Shown here: positions 1-6,892 of the stretch, piece by piece
Position numbering within the stretch: the first letter of the stretch is position 1
Layout of the letters: every line of letters begins with the position of its first letter
DNA from: Sphaerochaetaceae bacterium
GTDB taxonomy: Bacteria > Spirochaetota > Spirochaetia > Sphaerochaetales > Sphaerochaetaceae
NCBI GenBank assembly: GCA_023231265.1
Contig: JALNVT010000078.1
Location: forward strand, 1 to 9,899
DNA: 9,899 nucleotides
Reading direction: 5' to 3'
Notes under the pieces: model-generated
Told to the model about the DNA's origin: nothing
Databases searched by the model: none
The model's input: only the letters and a program-made list of their open reading frames with translations
Position numbers and translations under genes: made by a program

Positions 1-372
1 GATGTAGCATCTGGGAAGATAAAGAGTTGGGATGAGATGCACTCTCTGTACAAACAGTGGGGAGAGGAATTCGAAAAGGACCAGCTTTCAAATGCTTTAG
101 GCATCCTTAAGAAATTGTTGAAGATTGATGAGATCAATGATGTTGATTGGACTGTTATAAAGAACAGGGCAAGAAAGACAAGAATTTTGATTGAAAATCA
201 GGTGTTTGAAACAAAGGTGAAAGATTACAACAATCCATACAGAGATATAACCTTCCGTGATAATGCGGAGCGTGATATTGTTCTGGGTGCTGTTGAGGAG
301 AATCCTTTCATAACTGAGAGCAGCAATATCACCAAAAAGCTTTTGGATGAACTTGATGCTGTAAAATATTAA
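1..372 (+). CDS. C-terminal end of a DUF4954-like protein (5' partial)
   Basis: The frame is open from the first base, so the first Met (base 37) is almost certainly internal; 123 codons are visible, ending in TAA at 370-372. No ribosome-binding site precedes base 37. The visible part is hydrophilic and helical, with no membrane segment. From memory of the family, its layout matches the C-terminal tail of DUF4954 proteins: a start like DVASGKIKSWDEMHSLY (compare 'ENGQVNTLKDIHARFAEMH'-like sequence in Bacteroides members) and a final segment VEENPFITESSN followed by LLDEL (compare 'ESNPFVTAVL' and 'LGDELIERL'). DUF4954 proteins are long and carry a left-handed beta-helix acyltransferase-like repeat upstream, and their biochemical role is unknown. 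The assignment rests on a short tail only, so an unrelated helical protein remains possible. Confidence 0.55.
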   Translation, partial: DVASGKIKSWDEMHSLYKQWGEEFEKDQLSNALGILKKLLKIDEINDVDWTVIKNRARKTRILIENQVFETKVKDYNNPYRDITFRDNAERDIVLGAVEENPFITESSNITKKLLDELDAVKY

Positions 373-381
373 ATATTGTGG

Positions 382-425
382 ATAAAAGCTGATGCTGTTT
401 GAAGATATGTGGCATCAGCTTTTAT
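382..425 (+). terminator. Perfect 14-bp hairpin after the DUF4954-like gene
   Basis: The arms 382-395 and 412-425 are exact reverse complements (core AAAAGCTGATGC / GCATCAGCTTTT) around a 16-nt loop. The hairpin starts about 10 bases after the stop codon. The 3' arm ends in TTTTAT, which supplies a short U-tract, so termination of the plus-strand gene is the simplest reading. The long loop and modest U-tract make it weaker than a textbook terminator; its A-rich 5' arm would also give a U-run for minus-strand transcription. Confidence 0.6.
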
Positions 426-434
426 TGTCTCAAC

Positions 435-469
435 AAAAAAAGACGCCTCAGAGCAATCACCCTGAGACG
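435..469 (-). terminator. Rho-independent terminator for the minus-strand genes
   Basis: Read on the minus strand, the arm CGTCTCAG (462-469) pairs with CTGAGGCG (444-451) across a 10-nt loop, with one internal mismatch. It is followed by TC and then seven consecutive Ts (complement of A435-441). It lies about 50 bases beyond the stop of the secreted-protein gene at 520 and is convergent with the plus-strand hairpin at 382-425, so the two transcription units are insulated from each other. Confidence 0.75.
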
Positions 470-519
470 AAATGAAATTTAAAAAAACCTTTTTGCCGTA
501 CTCTATATATAAAATCGCA

Positions 520-1125
520 TTACAAGCTCTTGTAAGAGCCTAGTTTTGCGCTTGTGGTGCTACCATCTTTGTCTGTAAATATAACAGACATTGGAGTCTT
601 ACCTGCAGGAATCTCATAAAGAACACTGTAAGTCAGAGTTTTATTCATGACTCTGCTTCTATAAGGAGCTCTGTACCAACCTTTTGCAGAAGAAGATGCA
701 ACAGATTGGATTCTTTCATTTGTTCCTTTTACTTCGGTTCCGTCATCTAATTTGATTGTAGGAATCTTATGTTCATCAATGTTCCATCTTAGACCTGCAG
801 GGGAATCCTGTTTGATCTCTAAAAGATAGTACTCACCACTGGTATAAGAGCCGAGCCCGAAACCAGGAGATGGAAGATAATTACCTAGGGCAGTAAGTGT
901 TGCTGTATCCCAACTTCTATCAAGGAAGTTTATTGCAGATTTATCATTTACTTCATATCCCATATCTTCATCATAGGTCTCTGGGACAAATTCTTCATAA
1001 GAATTATCATCCTTAAGAAGATACATTTTTCCATCATCAGTACTTGCTAATTTTGATGAGAAAATTGGAGATAGTACCAATAATACTAATAACATTGAAA
1101 TAACAGTTTGTTTTTTACTTCGCAT
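520..1125 (-). CDS. Secreted protein of unknown function
   Basis: 201 residues; I do not recognise the family. The N-terminus is a classical signal peptide: basic MRSKKQ, a hydrophobic core at about residues 8-19 (SMLLVLLVLSP region), then a polar stretch around IFSSKLAS. There is no cysteine in the whole protein, so it is not a lipoprotein. The mature part is acidic near residues 38-62 and rich in Gly, Tyr, Ser and Thr from about 90 onward, with no further membrane segment. The C-terminal third (about 165-195, containing YSVLYEIPAGKTPMSVIF) looks like beta-strands of an Ig-like fold, of the type in which 'vfeiP.g..P..l.f' recurs in DUF4352-like domains; this is a weak analogy. The start is supported by AGGAGC seven bases upstream (1132-1137). 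The NYN gene lies 96 bp upstream on the same strand, so read-through is possible. A periplasmic or surface location is inferred. Confidence 0.8.
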   Translation of the reverse strand: MRSKKQTVISMLLVLLVLSPIFSSKLASTDDGKMYLLKDDNSYEEFVPETYDEDMGYEVNDKSAINFLDRSWDTATLTALGNYLPSPGFGLGSYTSGEYYLLEIKQDSPAGLRWNIDEHKIPTIKLDDGTEVKGTNERIQSVASSSAKGWYRAPYRSRVMNKTLTYSVLYEIPAGKTPMSVIFTDKDGSTTSAKLGSYKSL

Positions 1126-1221
1126 ATTTTTGCTCCTAGTATTTATTTGATAATTTCAATTTAATACTGAAGTTTTTAAAAATAAAGTAAATTTACGATA
1201 AATACATTTTTCTACATAATT

Positions 1222-2019
1222 TTAGTTATGCTTTCTGTTGTTTCTTTTGCTGGCATTTCTGACGTAAATCATCTGAACACCGGTCTCACCTTTCTGTACT
1301 TTTCTTGTTTCAATATTTGGAATTGATTCTAGAAATGGAGTCATCTTTGAATATCCAAAGTTACGAACATCAAAATCAGGATATCTTTTGACGAGTAGAG
1401 AGCCAAGATGTCCTGCAAAGATCCATCCATCATCATCACTGTCTTCATTTATAATTGTTCTGATTGCAATGACAGTTCTGTTGAGTTCTTTTGTAAGTTC
1501 AGCTTTCTCTTCAGCAAGAATCTTTTTTGATTCTGTTGTCTCTTTATCTTTTTTGACTTCTTTTACATCTTCTTGAGATGTCATCCACAATCTATCAAGA
1601 TATTTGAATTGGTTGCATGAAGCAATGAATGGTTTTGGAGTCTTTTTCTCTCCCATACCTATTACCTTCATACCAGCTTCTCTCAAACGAGCAGCAAGAC
1701 GTGTGAAATCACTATCTGAAGAAATCAAGCAGAAGCCATCAACCTGTCCTGAATAAAGTATATCCATTGCATCAATAATCATGGCACTGTCAGTTGAGTT
1801 CTTACCTTGAGTGTAGCTGTATTGCTGAACAGGTATTATTGAATTGTCCAAAAGAGTGGATTTCCATTGGTTTGAAACAGGTGAGGTCCAATCGCCATAA
1901 ATACGTTTGTATGTTGCAATTCCTTCTTTTGTTACTTCGTCTAAAACGACTGAAATATACTTTGCTGCAATGTTATCAGAATCTATTAAAACAGCAAACT
2001 TTAAATCTTTTGAATTCAT
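1222..2019 (-). CDS. NYN-domain (LabA/DUF88-like) protein with C-terminal OST-HTH/LOTUS domain
   Basis: 265 residues, no signal peptide, so cytoplasmic. Residues 7-145 form an NYN (PIN-like) nuclease domain: VLIDSDN gives D13 and D15, NSTDSAM gives D77, IIDAMDIL gives D83 and D86, and LISSDSDF gives D102 and D104. These are the clustered acids that bind the catalytic metal in this fold. A charged Lys/Glu-rich linker (about 148-178) leads to an OST-HTH/LOTUS domain (about 178-253) with the pattern DDDGWIFAGHLGSLLVKRYP and the following FGYSKMTPFLES; these domains bind RNA in studied eukaryotic proteins and are commonly fused to NYN in bacteria. The extreme C-terminus is basic (ASKRNNRKHN), suiting nucleic-acid contact. 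An RNA-processing or RNA-decay role is inferred; the target is unknown. The start is supported by GGAGAG at 2026-2031. It is divergent from the GH3 gene. Confidence 0.88.
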   Translation of the reverse strand: MNSKDLKFAVLIDSDNIAAKYISVVLDEVTKEGIATYKRIYGDWTSPVSNQWKSTLLDNSIIPVQQYSYTQGKNSTDSAMIIDAMDILYSGQVDGFCLISSDSDFTRLAARLREAGMKVIGMGEKKTPKPFIASCNQFKYLDRLWMTSQEDVKEVKKDKETTESKKILAEEKAELTKELNRTVIAIRTIINEDSDDDGWIFAGHLGSLLVKRYPDFDVRNFGYSKMTPFLESIPNIETRKVQKGETGVQMIYVRNASKRNNRKHN

Positions 2020-2216
2020 ATTTATCTCTCCATAATTTAGTAAAGGATACCATGAAAATTGTTAAAATGGTAAAAGAAATTCATATTGATTGAATATATG
2101 CTTTCTCTTTTTAGTTTATAGCACAGTTTCGATTTTGTTTCGATTCGAATTTGTTTCTTTTATATAGTAATTTACAGAATTCATGTTAAAATATTTATCG
2201 AATTAAAGGACACATT
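2020..2216. promoter_or_regulatory. Divergent intergenic region between the NYN gene and the GH3 gene
   Basis: This 197-bp AT-rich spacer must hold the promoters of both divergent genes. The GH3 gene has AAAGGA at 2205-2210, six bases before its ATG. Three GTTTC copies lie at 2126-2130, 2137-2141 and 2153-2157, and the 8-bp palindrome ATTCGAAT lies at 2143-2150; together they look like a possible regulator site for the glycosidase. TATATAG follows at 2161-2167. No sigma-70 pair with good spacing stands out for the GH3 gene. On the minus strand TTAACA (2060-2065) and TACTAA (2037-2042) are 17 bases apart, but they would start the NYN transcript inside its own ribosome-binding site. Confidence 0.4.
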
Positions 2217-4706
2217 ATGAACAATAATTATTTCACTGGTACAACAAGTACCCAAATACAGAATTACGAAATTGAGCACAGACAGGTTGCTAAAGAAGCA
2301 GCTCAGGATGGTTTTGTTCTTTTAAAAAATGACAATTCATTCTTACCTCTTGAAGAAAATTCTAAAGTTGCACTTTATGGTGCAGGGGCAAGCAAGACAA
2401 TCAAAGGTGGAACAGGATCTGGTGATGTGAATTCACGAGAGAGTGTCAGTATCTATGAAGGAATGAAGAATGCAGGATTTGAAATTACAAACGAAGACTG
2501 GATTGAAGAGTATGATGATATTTATTTGAAGGCAAGATATGATTGGAGAGATGTTCTAATTGAGAAATATGCCAAAGAGAACAATCCTGCAATGATGTTC
2601 AATATCTATACAAGCACACCATTCTTTGCTCCTAGCGGAACATTACCAAAACAAGCTGATTGTGATACTGCTATTTATGTTTTGAGTAGAATAGCAGGTG
2701 AGAACAAAGATACATGTGCTGTTAAAGGTGATTACTATCTATCTGATGAAGAGGACAAGTTTCTAGAAACAGTCTGCTCTTTATATAAAAAAGTTGTTGT
2801 TATCTTGAACACAGGAGCTCCTGTAGATCTCTCTTTCATGGATAGATACAAGAACATTGCTTCCCTGCTTCATATATCTCAGCCAGGGATGGAAGGTGGA
2901 AATGCAGTAGCTGAAATGCTCAAAGGAGATGTCAGCCCATCTGGAAAATTGACTGATACCTGGGCAATAAATTATGAGGACTATCCTAACTCAAAGACAT
3001 TCTCCCATAACAATGGGGATGTCAAAAATGAAGAATACAAAGAAGGAATCTATGTTGGCTATCGTTATTTTGATAGCTTCAACAAGAAGGTACGTTATGG
3101 ATTTGGTTTTGGACTTTCCTATACCAAATTTATGCTCTGTCATACAAATCTCAACAAGAAAAAAAACAGATTCATTGTCTCATCAAAAGTTGTGAATATG
3201 GGATGCAATTATTTTGGTCGAGAGGTTGTTCAGGTATATGTATCCTGTCCTTCTGTAAAACTCGATAAGGAATTCAGACGTCTTGTAGGTTTCAAAAAGA
3301 CAAAATCTATTGAACCTGGTGGAACTGATGTGGTTTCAATTGATTTTGGATTGGAGCAATTAGCATCATTCAGTGAGGAGAGAAGTGCTTGGATTTTAGA
3401 AGAGGGCACCTATGGAGTATTTATCGGAAATAGCCTTGAGAGTTCTGTAGCAATTGGTTCTCTCAATCTCGATAAGGAACTCATTCTGAGTGAGACAGAG
3501 AGAGTGTGTCCAGTTGAAAAACCTTTTGATGAGATTGAAAGTCCAAAGAAGCAGGTTGAAGAATTGCGTGCTAAGGTCCTTCTCAAGTTGAAAGGGCTGA
3601 CAAGCTTGACAATTGAAGAGAGCGATGCTACCTCTGAGAAAATAGAATATGGCAAATATGATGAGAGAGTTGATGAGGATGTATTGAGTTTTGTTGACAA
3701 ACTGAGTGATGATCAGCTCATCAATCTATCGATTGGAGAGATGGGACAGGATGAAGGAAGCAATCTTGGTTCTGCTGGAATTCTAGTTCCAGGCTCAGCA
3801 GCTCAAACAAGCAGCTGTGCCGTTGATATGAATCTACCTTCAATGATTCTAGCCGATGGTCCTGCAGGCCTGAGACTTACTAAAGAATACATCGTTAAGG
3901 ATGGAAATGTCATCAAACCACCATTTGCTGCTTCAATTGAAAATGGTTTCCTTTTGATGGAGAAACAAGAAAAAATCGAAGGTGAGAGATGGTATCAGTA
4001 CTGCACTGCAATTCCTGTTGGAACACTGCTTGCACAGACCTGGGATCCAGATGCACTCAAGAGAGTTGGTATTGCAATAGCAGATGAGATGAAGAGATTC
4101 AAGATCACACTGTGGCTTGCTCCTGGAATGAACATACACCGAAATCCATTATGTGGAAGAAACTTTGAGTATTACAGTGAGGATCCATTCCTCGTTGGAA
4201 AGATAGCTGGTGCCATAACTGATGGTGTTCAATCTGTTGCAGGCTGTGGAACAACAATAAAACACTTTGCTCTCAACAACCAAGAGGACAACAGAATGGC
4301 TTCCAACAGCATCATAAATGAGAGAGCAATGCGAGAGATCTATTTCAAAGGATTTGAAATAGCGGTAAAAGAATCTCAACCACTGTCTGTGATGACAAGC
4401 TACAATCTAATCAATGGCATTCATGCAGCAAACAACTTTGATCTATGCACAAAGGTACTGCGTGATGAATGGGGCTTTGATGGTGTCATAATGACAGACT
4501 GGACCACAACAAATATTGGTCCTGATTGCACAGCTTCTGGTTGTGTTGCAGCAGGGAATGAATTGGTGATGCCAGGATTCAAAAGCGATTTTGATGATAT
4601 CAAGAGAGCTCTTGAAGATGGATCTATCACTCGTTCAGATTTAAAGAGGAACATATCTCATTTGGTTTCTGTTATAAAAAGAGCCAATCCAGATTGGAAT
4701 CTATAA
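2217..4706 (+). CDS. Family 3 glycoside hydrolase with permuted domain order (beta-glucosidase-like)
   Basis: 829 residues, no signal peptide, so probably cytoplasmic. Most GH3 enzymes run TIM barrel, C-domain, fibronectin-III-like; here the order is circularly permuted. Residues about 24-250 are the GH3 C-domain (EAAQDGFVLLKNDNSFLPL; SQPGMEGGNAVAEMLKGD; PSGKLTDTW). About 278-415 holds the YGFGFGLSYTKF join and a fibronectin-like domain (GREVVQVYVS, LVGFKKT). About 490-825 is the catalytic barrel: LADGPAGLR (D547), the GRNFEYYSEDP segment, K682-H683 in IKHFALNNQEDNR, and GVIMTDW with D761 as predicted nucleophile. E162 in SRIAGE is the likely acid/base by analogy. The same arrangement is known in Butyrivibrio fibrisolvens BglA (about 830 residues) and Ruminococcus albus enzymes. 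It should hydrolyse short beta-glucosides, but a beta-xyloside or other substrate cannot be excluded. AAAGGA supports the start. It is monocistronic: divergent from the NYN gene and closed by a terminator. Confidence 0.93.
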   Translation: MNNNYFTGTTSTQIQNYEIEHRQVAKEAAQDGFVLLKNDNSFLPLEENSKVALYGAGASKTIKGGTGSGDVNSRESVSIYEGMKNAGFEITNEDWIEEYDDIYLKARYDWRDVLIEKYAKENNPAMMFNIYTSTPFFAPSGTLPKQADCDTAIYVLSRIAGENKDTCAVKGDYYLSDEEDKFLETVCSLYKKVVVILNTGAPVDLSFMDRYKNIASLLHISQPGMEGGNAVAEMLKGDVSPSGKLTDTWAINYEDYPNSKTFSHNNGDVKNEEYKEGIYVGYRYFDSFNKKVRYGFGFGLSYTKFMLCHTNLNKKKNRFIVSSKVVNMGCNYFGREVVQVYVSCPSVKLDKEFRRLVGFKKTKSIEPGGTDVVSIDFGLEQLASFSEERSAWILEEGTYGVFIGNSLESSVAIGSLNLDKELILSETERVCPVEKPFDEIESPKKQVEELRAKVLLKLKGLTSLTIEESDATSEKIEYGKYDERVDEDVLSFVDKLSDDQLINLSIGEMGQDEGSNLGSAGILVPGSAAQTSSCAVDMNLPSMILADGPAGLRLTKEYIVKDGNVIKPPFAASIENGFLLMEKQEKIEGERWYQYCTAIPVGTLLAQTWDPDALKRVGIAIADEMKRFKITLWLAPGMNIHRNPLCGRNFEYYSEDPFLVGKIAGAITDGVQSVAGCGTTIKHFALNNQEDNRMASNSIINERAMREIYFKGFEIAVKESQPLSVMTSYNLINGIHAANNFDLCTKVLRDEWGFDGVIMTDWTTTNIGPDCTASGCVAAGNELVMPGFKSDFDDIKRALEDGSITRSDLKRNISHLVSVIKRANPDWNL

Positions 4707-4726
4707 ATTATTCTTTTCATACTGAT

Positions 4727-4769
4727 GAAGAGCCCAGAAATAAAATTAGTTTTTACTTCTGGGCTCTTC
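4727..4769 (+). terminator. Strong terminator hairpin after the GH3 gene
   Basis: The arms GAAGAGCCCAGAA (4727-4739) and TTCTGGGCTCTTC (4757-4769) are a perfect 13-bp inverted repeat with a 17-nt loop, starting 20 bases after the stop. It is followed on the plus strand by TTATTTTT, a serviceable U-tract. It sits between convergent transcription units and may also block transcription coming from the nucleoside operon, but on the minus strand no T-run follows it, so that role is less certain. Confidence 0.82.
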
Positions 4770-4794
4770 TTATTTTTAAATTAGAACTTAAGAT

Positions 4795-5754
4795 TTATCT
4801 CTTGCTCTTTTCGTATACCTCACCAAGTCCTTTTGGAGCTGTGAAGTTCTTTGAGAAGAATATAAGAAGTACCAAAGTCACTATATAAGGGAAGGTCAAC
4901 GCCAAATCACTGTATGTACTTGGAAGAGCGAGAGCTTGAACTATTAGATAACCAAATGTTCTAGCAAAACCAAATATCAAACATGCAAGCAATGTCTGTC
5001 CAATTTTATAATTACCAAATATATATGCAGCAATAGCAAGATAACCATAACCTACATATATGCTTGGAGAGAAGTTGGTTGAGATTGAATATGCAAAGCA
5101 CATACCACCAATTCCTGCCATGATTCCACTTATGATTACAGCAGAGAATCTGATTTTGTTTACGTCTCTACCTGCAGTAGCAACTGCCTGCGGATTATCA
5201 CCACATGCTCTCACACTCATACCATAGGGAGTTTTGTACAGAACAAACCACATTATAAGAGCAATGGCTATTATGATGTACTCAAATACATAAGTCTCAT
5301 TGAAAAATGCTCCAATAACTGGAACTTTATTCAAGAATGGAACTGTAACTCTTGGGAAAACTGCCAACATAAATTTATTTGAAGCTTGTCCAAATAAAGA
5401 GTAGTTGAGCTGGTTTGCAAGGAATGCTGTCAAAGAAACAGAGAGCATATTTATAACAACACCACTGATTACCTGATTTGCTTTGAACCTTATTGCAAGC
5501 AGTGCATAAAGTATTGCAAACAGACCACCACCTATCATTGAGAAAATCAAAGATAGGTATATCATTGAATTGGTAGTTGTACCCAACTGTGTTGAGATCA
5601 TTGCAAATGAGAGACCACCAAAAAATGCACCCACACCAAGAAGTCCTTCCAAAGCCAAGTTAATTACACCTGAGCCCTCACAGTATATACCACCAATTGC
5701 GATGATAAATAAAGGAAGAGCAAATGCCATACTATCATTAATTATACTATTCAT
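4795..5754 (-). CDS. nupQ: Nucleoside ABC transporter permease, NupQ/YufQ type
   Basis: About 319 residues, an integral inner-membrane protein of the branched-chain/BMP permease family (BPD_transp_2), with about eight or nine hydrophobic segments. The N-terminal signature EGSGVINLALEGLLGVGAFF (residues 27-46 counting from the GTG alternative) carries the family's conserved Asn and Glu. The cytoplasmic coupling loop is YGMSVRACGDNPQAVATAGR (about 178-197), where the ATPase docks. GYGYLAIAAYIFG follows in the later membrane segments. With the adjacent NupP-like permease it would form the translocation pore for nucleosides. The start is ambiguous: GTG at 5757 or ATG at 5754, both served by GGAGG at 5764-5768 (6 or 9 bases away); I prefer ATG. 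The gene overlaps the preceding permease by 8 bp (11 if GTG is used), a sign of translational coupling. It is the last gene of the operon. Confidence 0.9.
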   Translation of the reverse strand: MNSIINDSMAFALPLFIIAIGGIYCEGSGVINLALEGLLGVGAFFGGLSFAMISTQLGTTTNSMIYLSLIFSMIGGGLFAILYALLAIRFKANQVISGVVINMLSVSLTAFLANQLNYSLFGQASNKFMLAVFPRVTVPFLNKVPVIGAFFNETYVFEYIIIAIALIMWFVLYKTPYGMSVRACGDNPQAVATAGRDVNKIRFSAVIISGIMAGIGGMCFAYSISTNFSPSIYVGYGYLAIAAYIFGNYKIGQTLLACLIFGFARTFGYLIVQALALPSTYSDLALTFPYIVTLVLLIFFSKNFTAPKGLGEVYEKSKR

Positions 5755-6892
5755 CACTCTTATCCTCCATCAGAAATTTATTATGATATGAATCTGCTTT
5801 TTGATTGAAATATACTGCACATGCACTGAATAGAAGCAGAATGCTTGTTATAAGTGATGCAATCTCTCTCAACACACCAAGTCTTGATGAAAGATATGAT
5901 GTACCACATTGGAAAATCATGACCAAAATGGATGCAAAGAAACAACCAATTGGAGTTATGAATCCAAGCAGAGCTACAGCGATGGCATCAAAGCCAAGGG
6001 CAGGTAGAACTCTAGGTTGAATTGAACCATATGTTCCAAGATAATATGCAACACCAGCAAGACCTGCTAATGCTCCACTTATTACCATAGATAGGATCAT
6101 TGTTCTTTTTACATTCATACCAGCATATTTGGAAGCCAGTGGGCTTGTACCAACAGACTTCAATTCAAATCCAAGTTTTGTTCTCTTCATCAAGAAATCG
6201 ATGAGAAATACAACCAAGATAGCGAAAGGGAATAGAAGTGATATGTTCATCTTCAATCCCATGGCTTCAAAGTTCATCAATGTCAGTCTTGCATTCTGTC
6301 CAATCTCAACAGATTCTCTTGATATTGGATCTGCATAACGAGAGTTGATCACAAAGCTTGCTATGTAGTTGATTATATAGTTGAGCATGATTGAAACAAT
6401 AACTTCATTCATGTTGAATCTATATTTCAACCAACCAATCAGGGCTCCAAGAAGACCACCACCAACGATACCAATTATAACTACAAGAATACGAGCTACA
6501 AATGGATCTAGGTTTGAATAACCTACAAGTGTTGTAGCCAAGATACCTGTGAATATCATTGTACCTGATACACATATATTGAATAATCCACATTTAAGGG
6601 CAACTGCAACAGCTAGGGAAGCAAATACCATTGGTGTTGTGTAGTCCAATAAATTCAAAATATCTGTGAGTTGGTTTTTTCTACCAGGATACTTTATCTT
6701 TGGTAATATACCTGCACCTTGCAGCAGACTCTTGTAAGCAACAATAGGATTCTTTCCCAATAAAAGCAGAATGATTCCACCAAATACCATGCTTGCCAAT
6801 ATACAGAATATAGAAGTTCTTAGTTTTCTTGCTTTGCCCTCACCACAGAAAGCATAGAATATTCTTTGAAATATGTTCATCTTTTTAAGCAT
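5747..6892 (-). CDS. nupP: Nucleoside ABC transporter permease, NupP/YufP type
   Basis: 381 residues, the larger partner permease of Bmp-type nucleoside importers. A cytoplasmic basic N-terminus (1-26) precedes the first membrane span (about 28-46). A further seven or more spans follow, including about 104-124, 132-155, 163-184, 216-234, 266-285, 302-325 and 343-360. Family landmarks are NEVIVSIMLNYI (162-173), the coupling loop GFELKSVGTSPLASKYAGM (241-259) and GFDAIAVALLG (300-310). The usual FNIGxEGQ motif after the second span reads FNICVSGT (104-111), so the conserved acidic and Gln residues are replaced. The ATG overlaps the ATPase stop by 8 bp; upstream is GGGGG (6902-6906), a poor Shine-Dalgarno, so translation probably depends on coupling. 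A second in-frame ATG at codon 5 (6878-6880) is a possible alternative start. Confidence 0.9.
   Translation of the reverse strand: MLKKMNIFQRIFYAFCGEGKARKLRTSIFCILASMVFGGIILLLLGKNPIVAYKSLLQGAGILPKIKYPGRKNQLTDILNLLDYTTPMVFASLAVAVALKCGLFNICVSGTMIFTGILATTLVGYSNLDPFVARILVVIIGIVGGGLLGALIGWLKYRFNMNEVIVSIMLNYIINYIASFVINSRYADPISRESVEIGQNARLTLMNFEAMGLKMNISLLFPFAILVVFLIDFLMKRTKLGFELKSVGTSPLASKYAGMNVKRTMILSMVISGALAGLAGVAYYLGTYGSIQPRVLPALGFDAIAVALLGFITPIGCFFASILVMIFQCGTSYLSSRLGVLREIASLITSILLLFSACAVYFNQKADSYHNKFLMEDKSDE
5764..5768 (-). promoter_or_regulatory. Shine-Dalgarno of the NupQ-type permease, inside the preceding gene
   Basis: GGAGG on the minus strand lies within the last codons of the NupP-type gene, 6 bases from GTG 5757 and 9 bases from ATG 5754. 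It permits either start and supports coupled or independent initiation at the gene overlap. Confidence 0.65.

Noticed and set aside
1187..1196. GTAAATTTAC perfect palindrome upstream of the secreted-protein gene
   Set aside because: Ten bases of A/T-dominated palindrome is expected by chance in DNA of this composition, and no second copy was seen.
2037..2065. TTAACA and TACTAA, 17 bases apart, as the NYN promoter on the minus strand
   Set aside because: The spacing is ideal, but transcription would begin about where the GGAGAG ribosome-binding site lies, leaving it at or before the 5' end; not called as a promoter.
1794..2093. 99-codon plus-strand frame spanning the NYN gene start
   Set aside because: It is antisense to the NYN coding region for most of its length, low-complexity (Leu-rich), and has no convincing start signal.
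4694..4888. Small plus-strand frame after the GH3 gene
   Set aside because: It overlaps the GH3 end, the terminator hairpin and the antisense of the permease end; it has no independent support.
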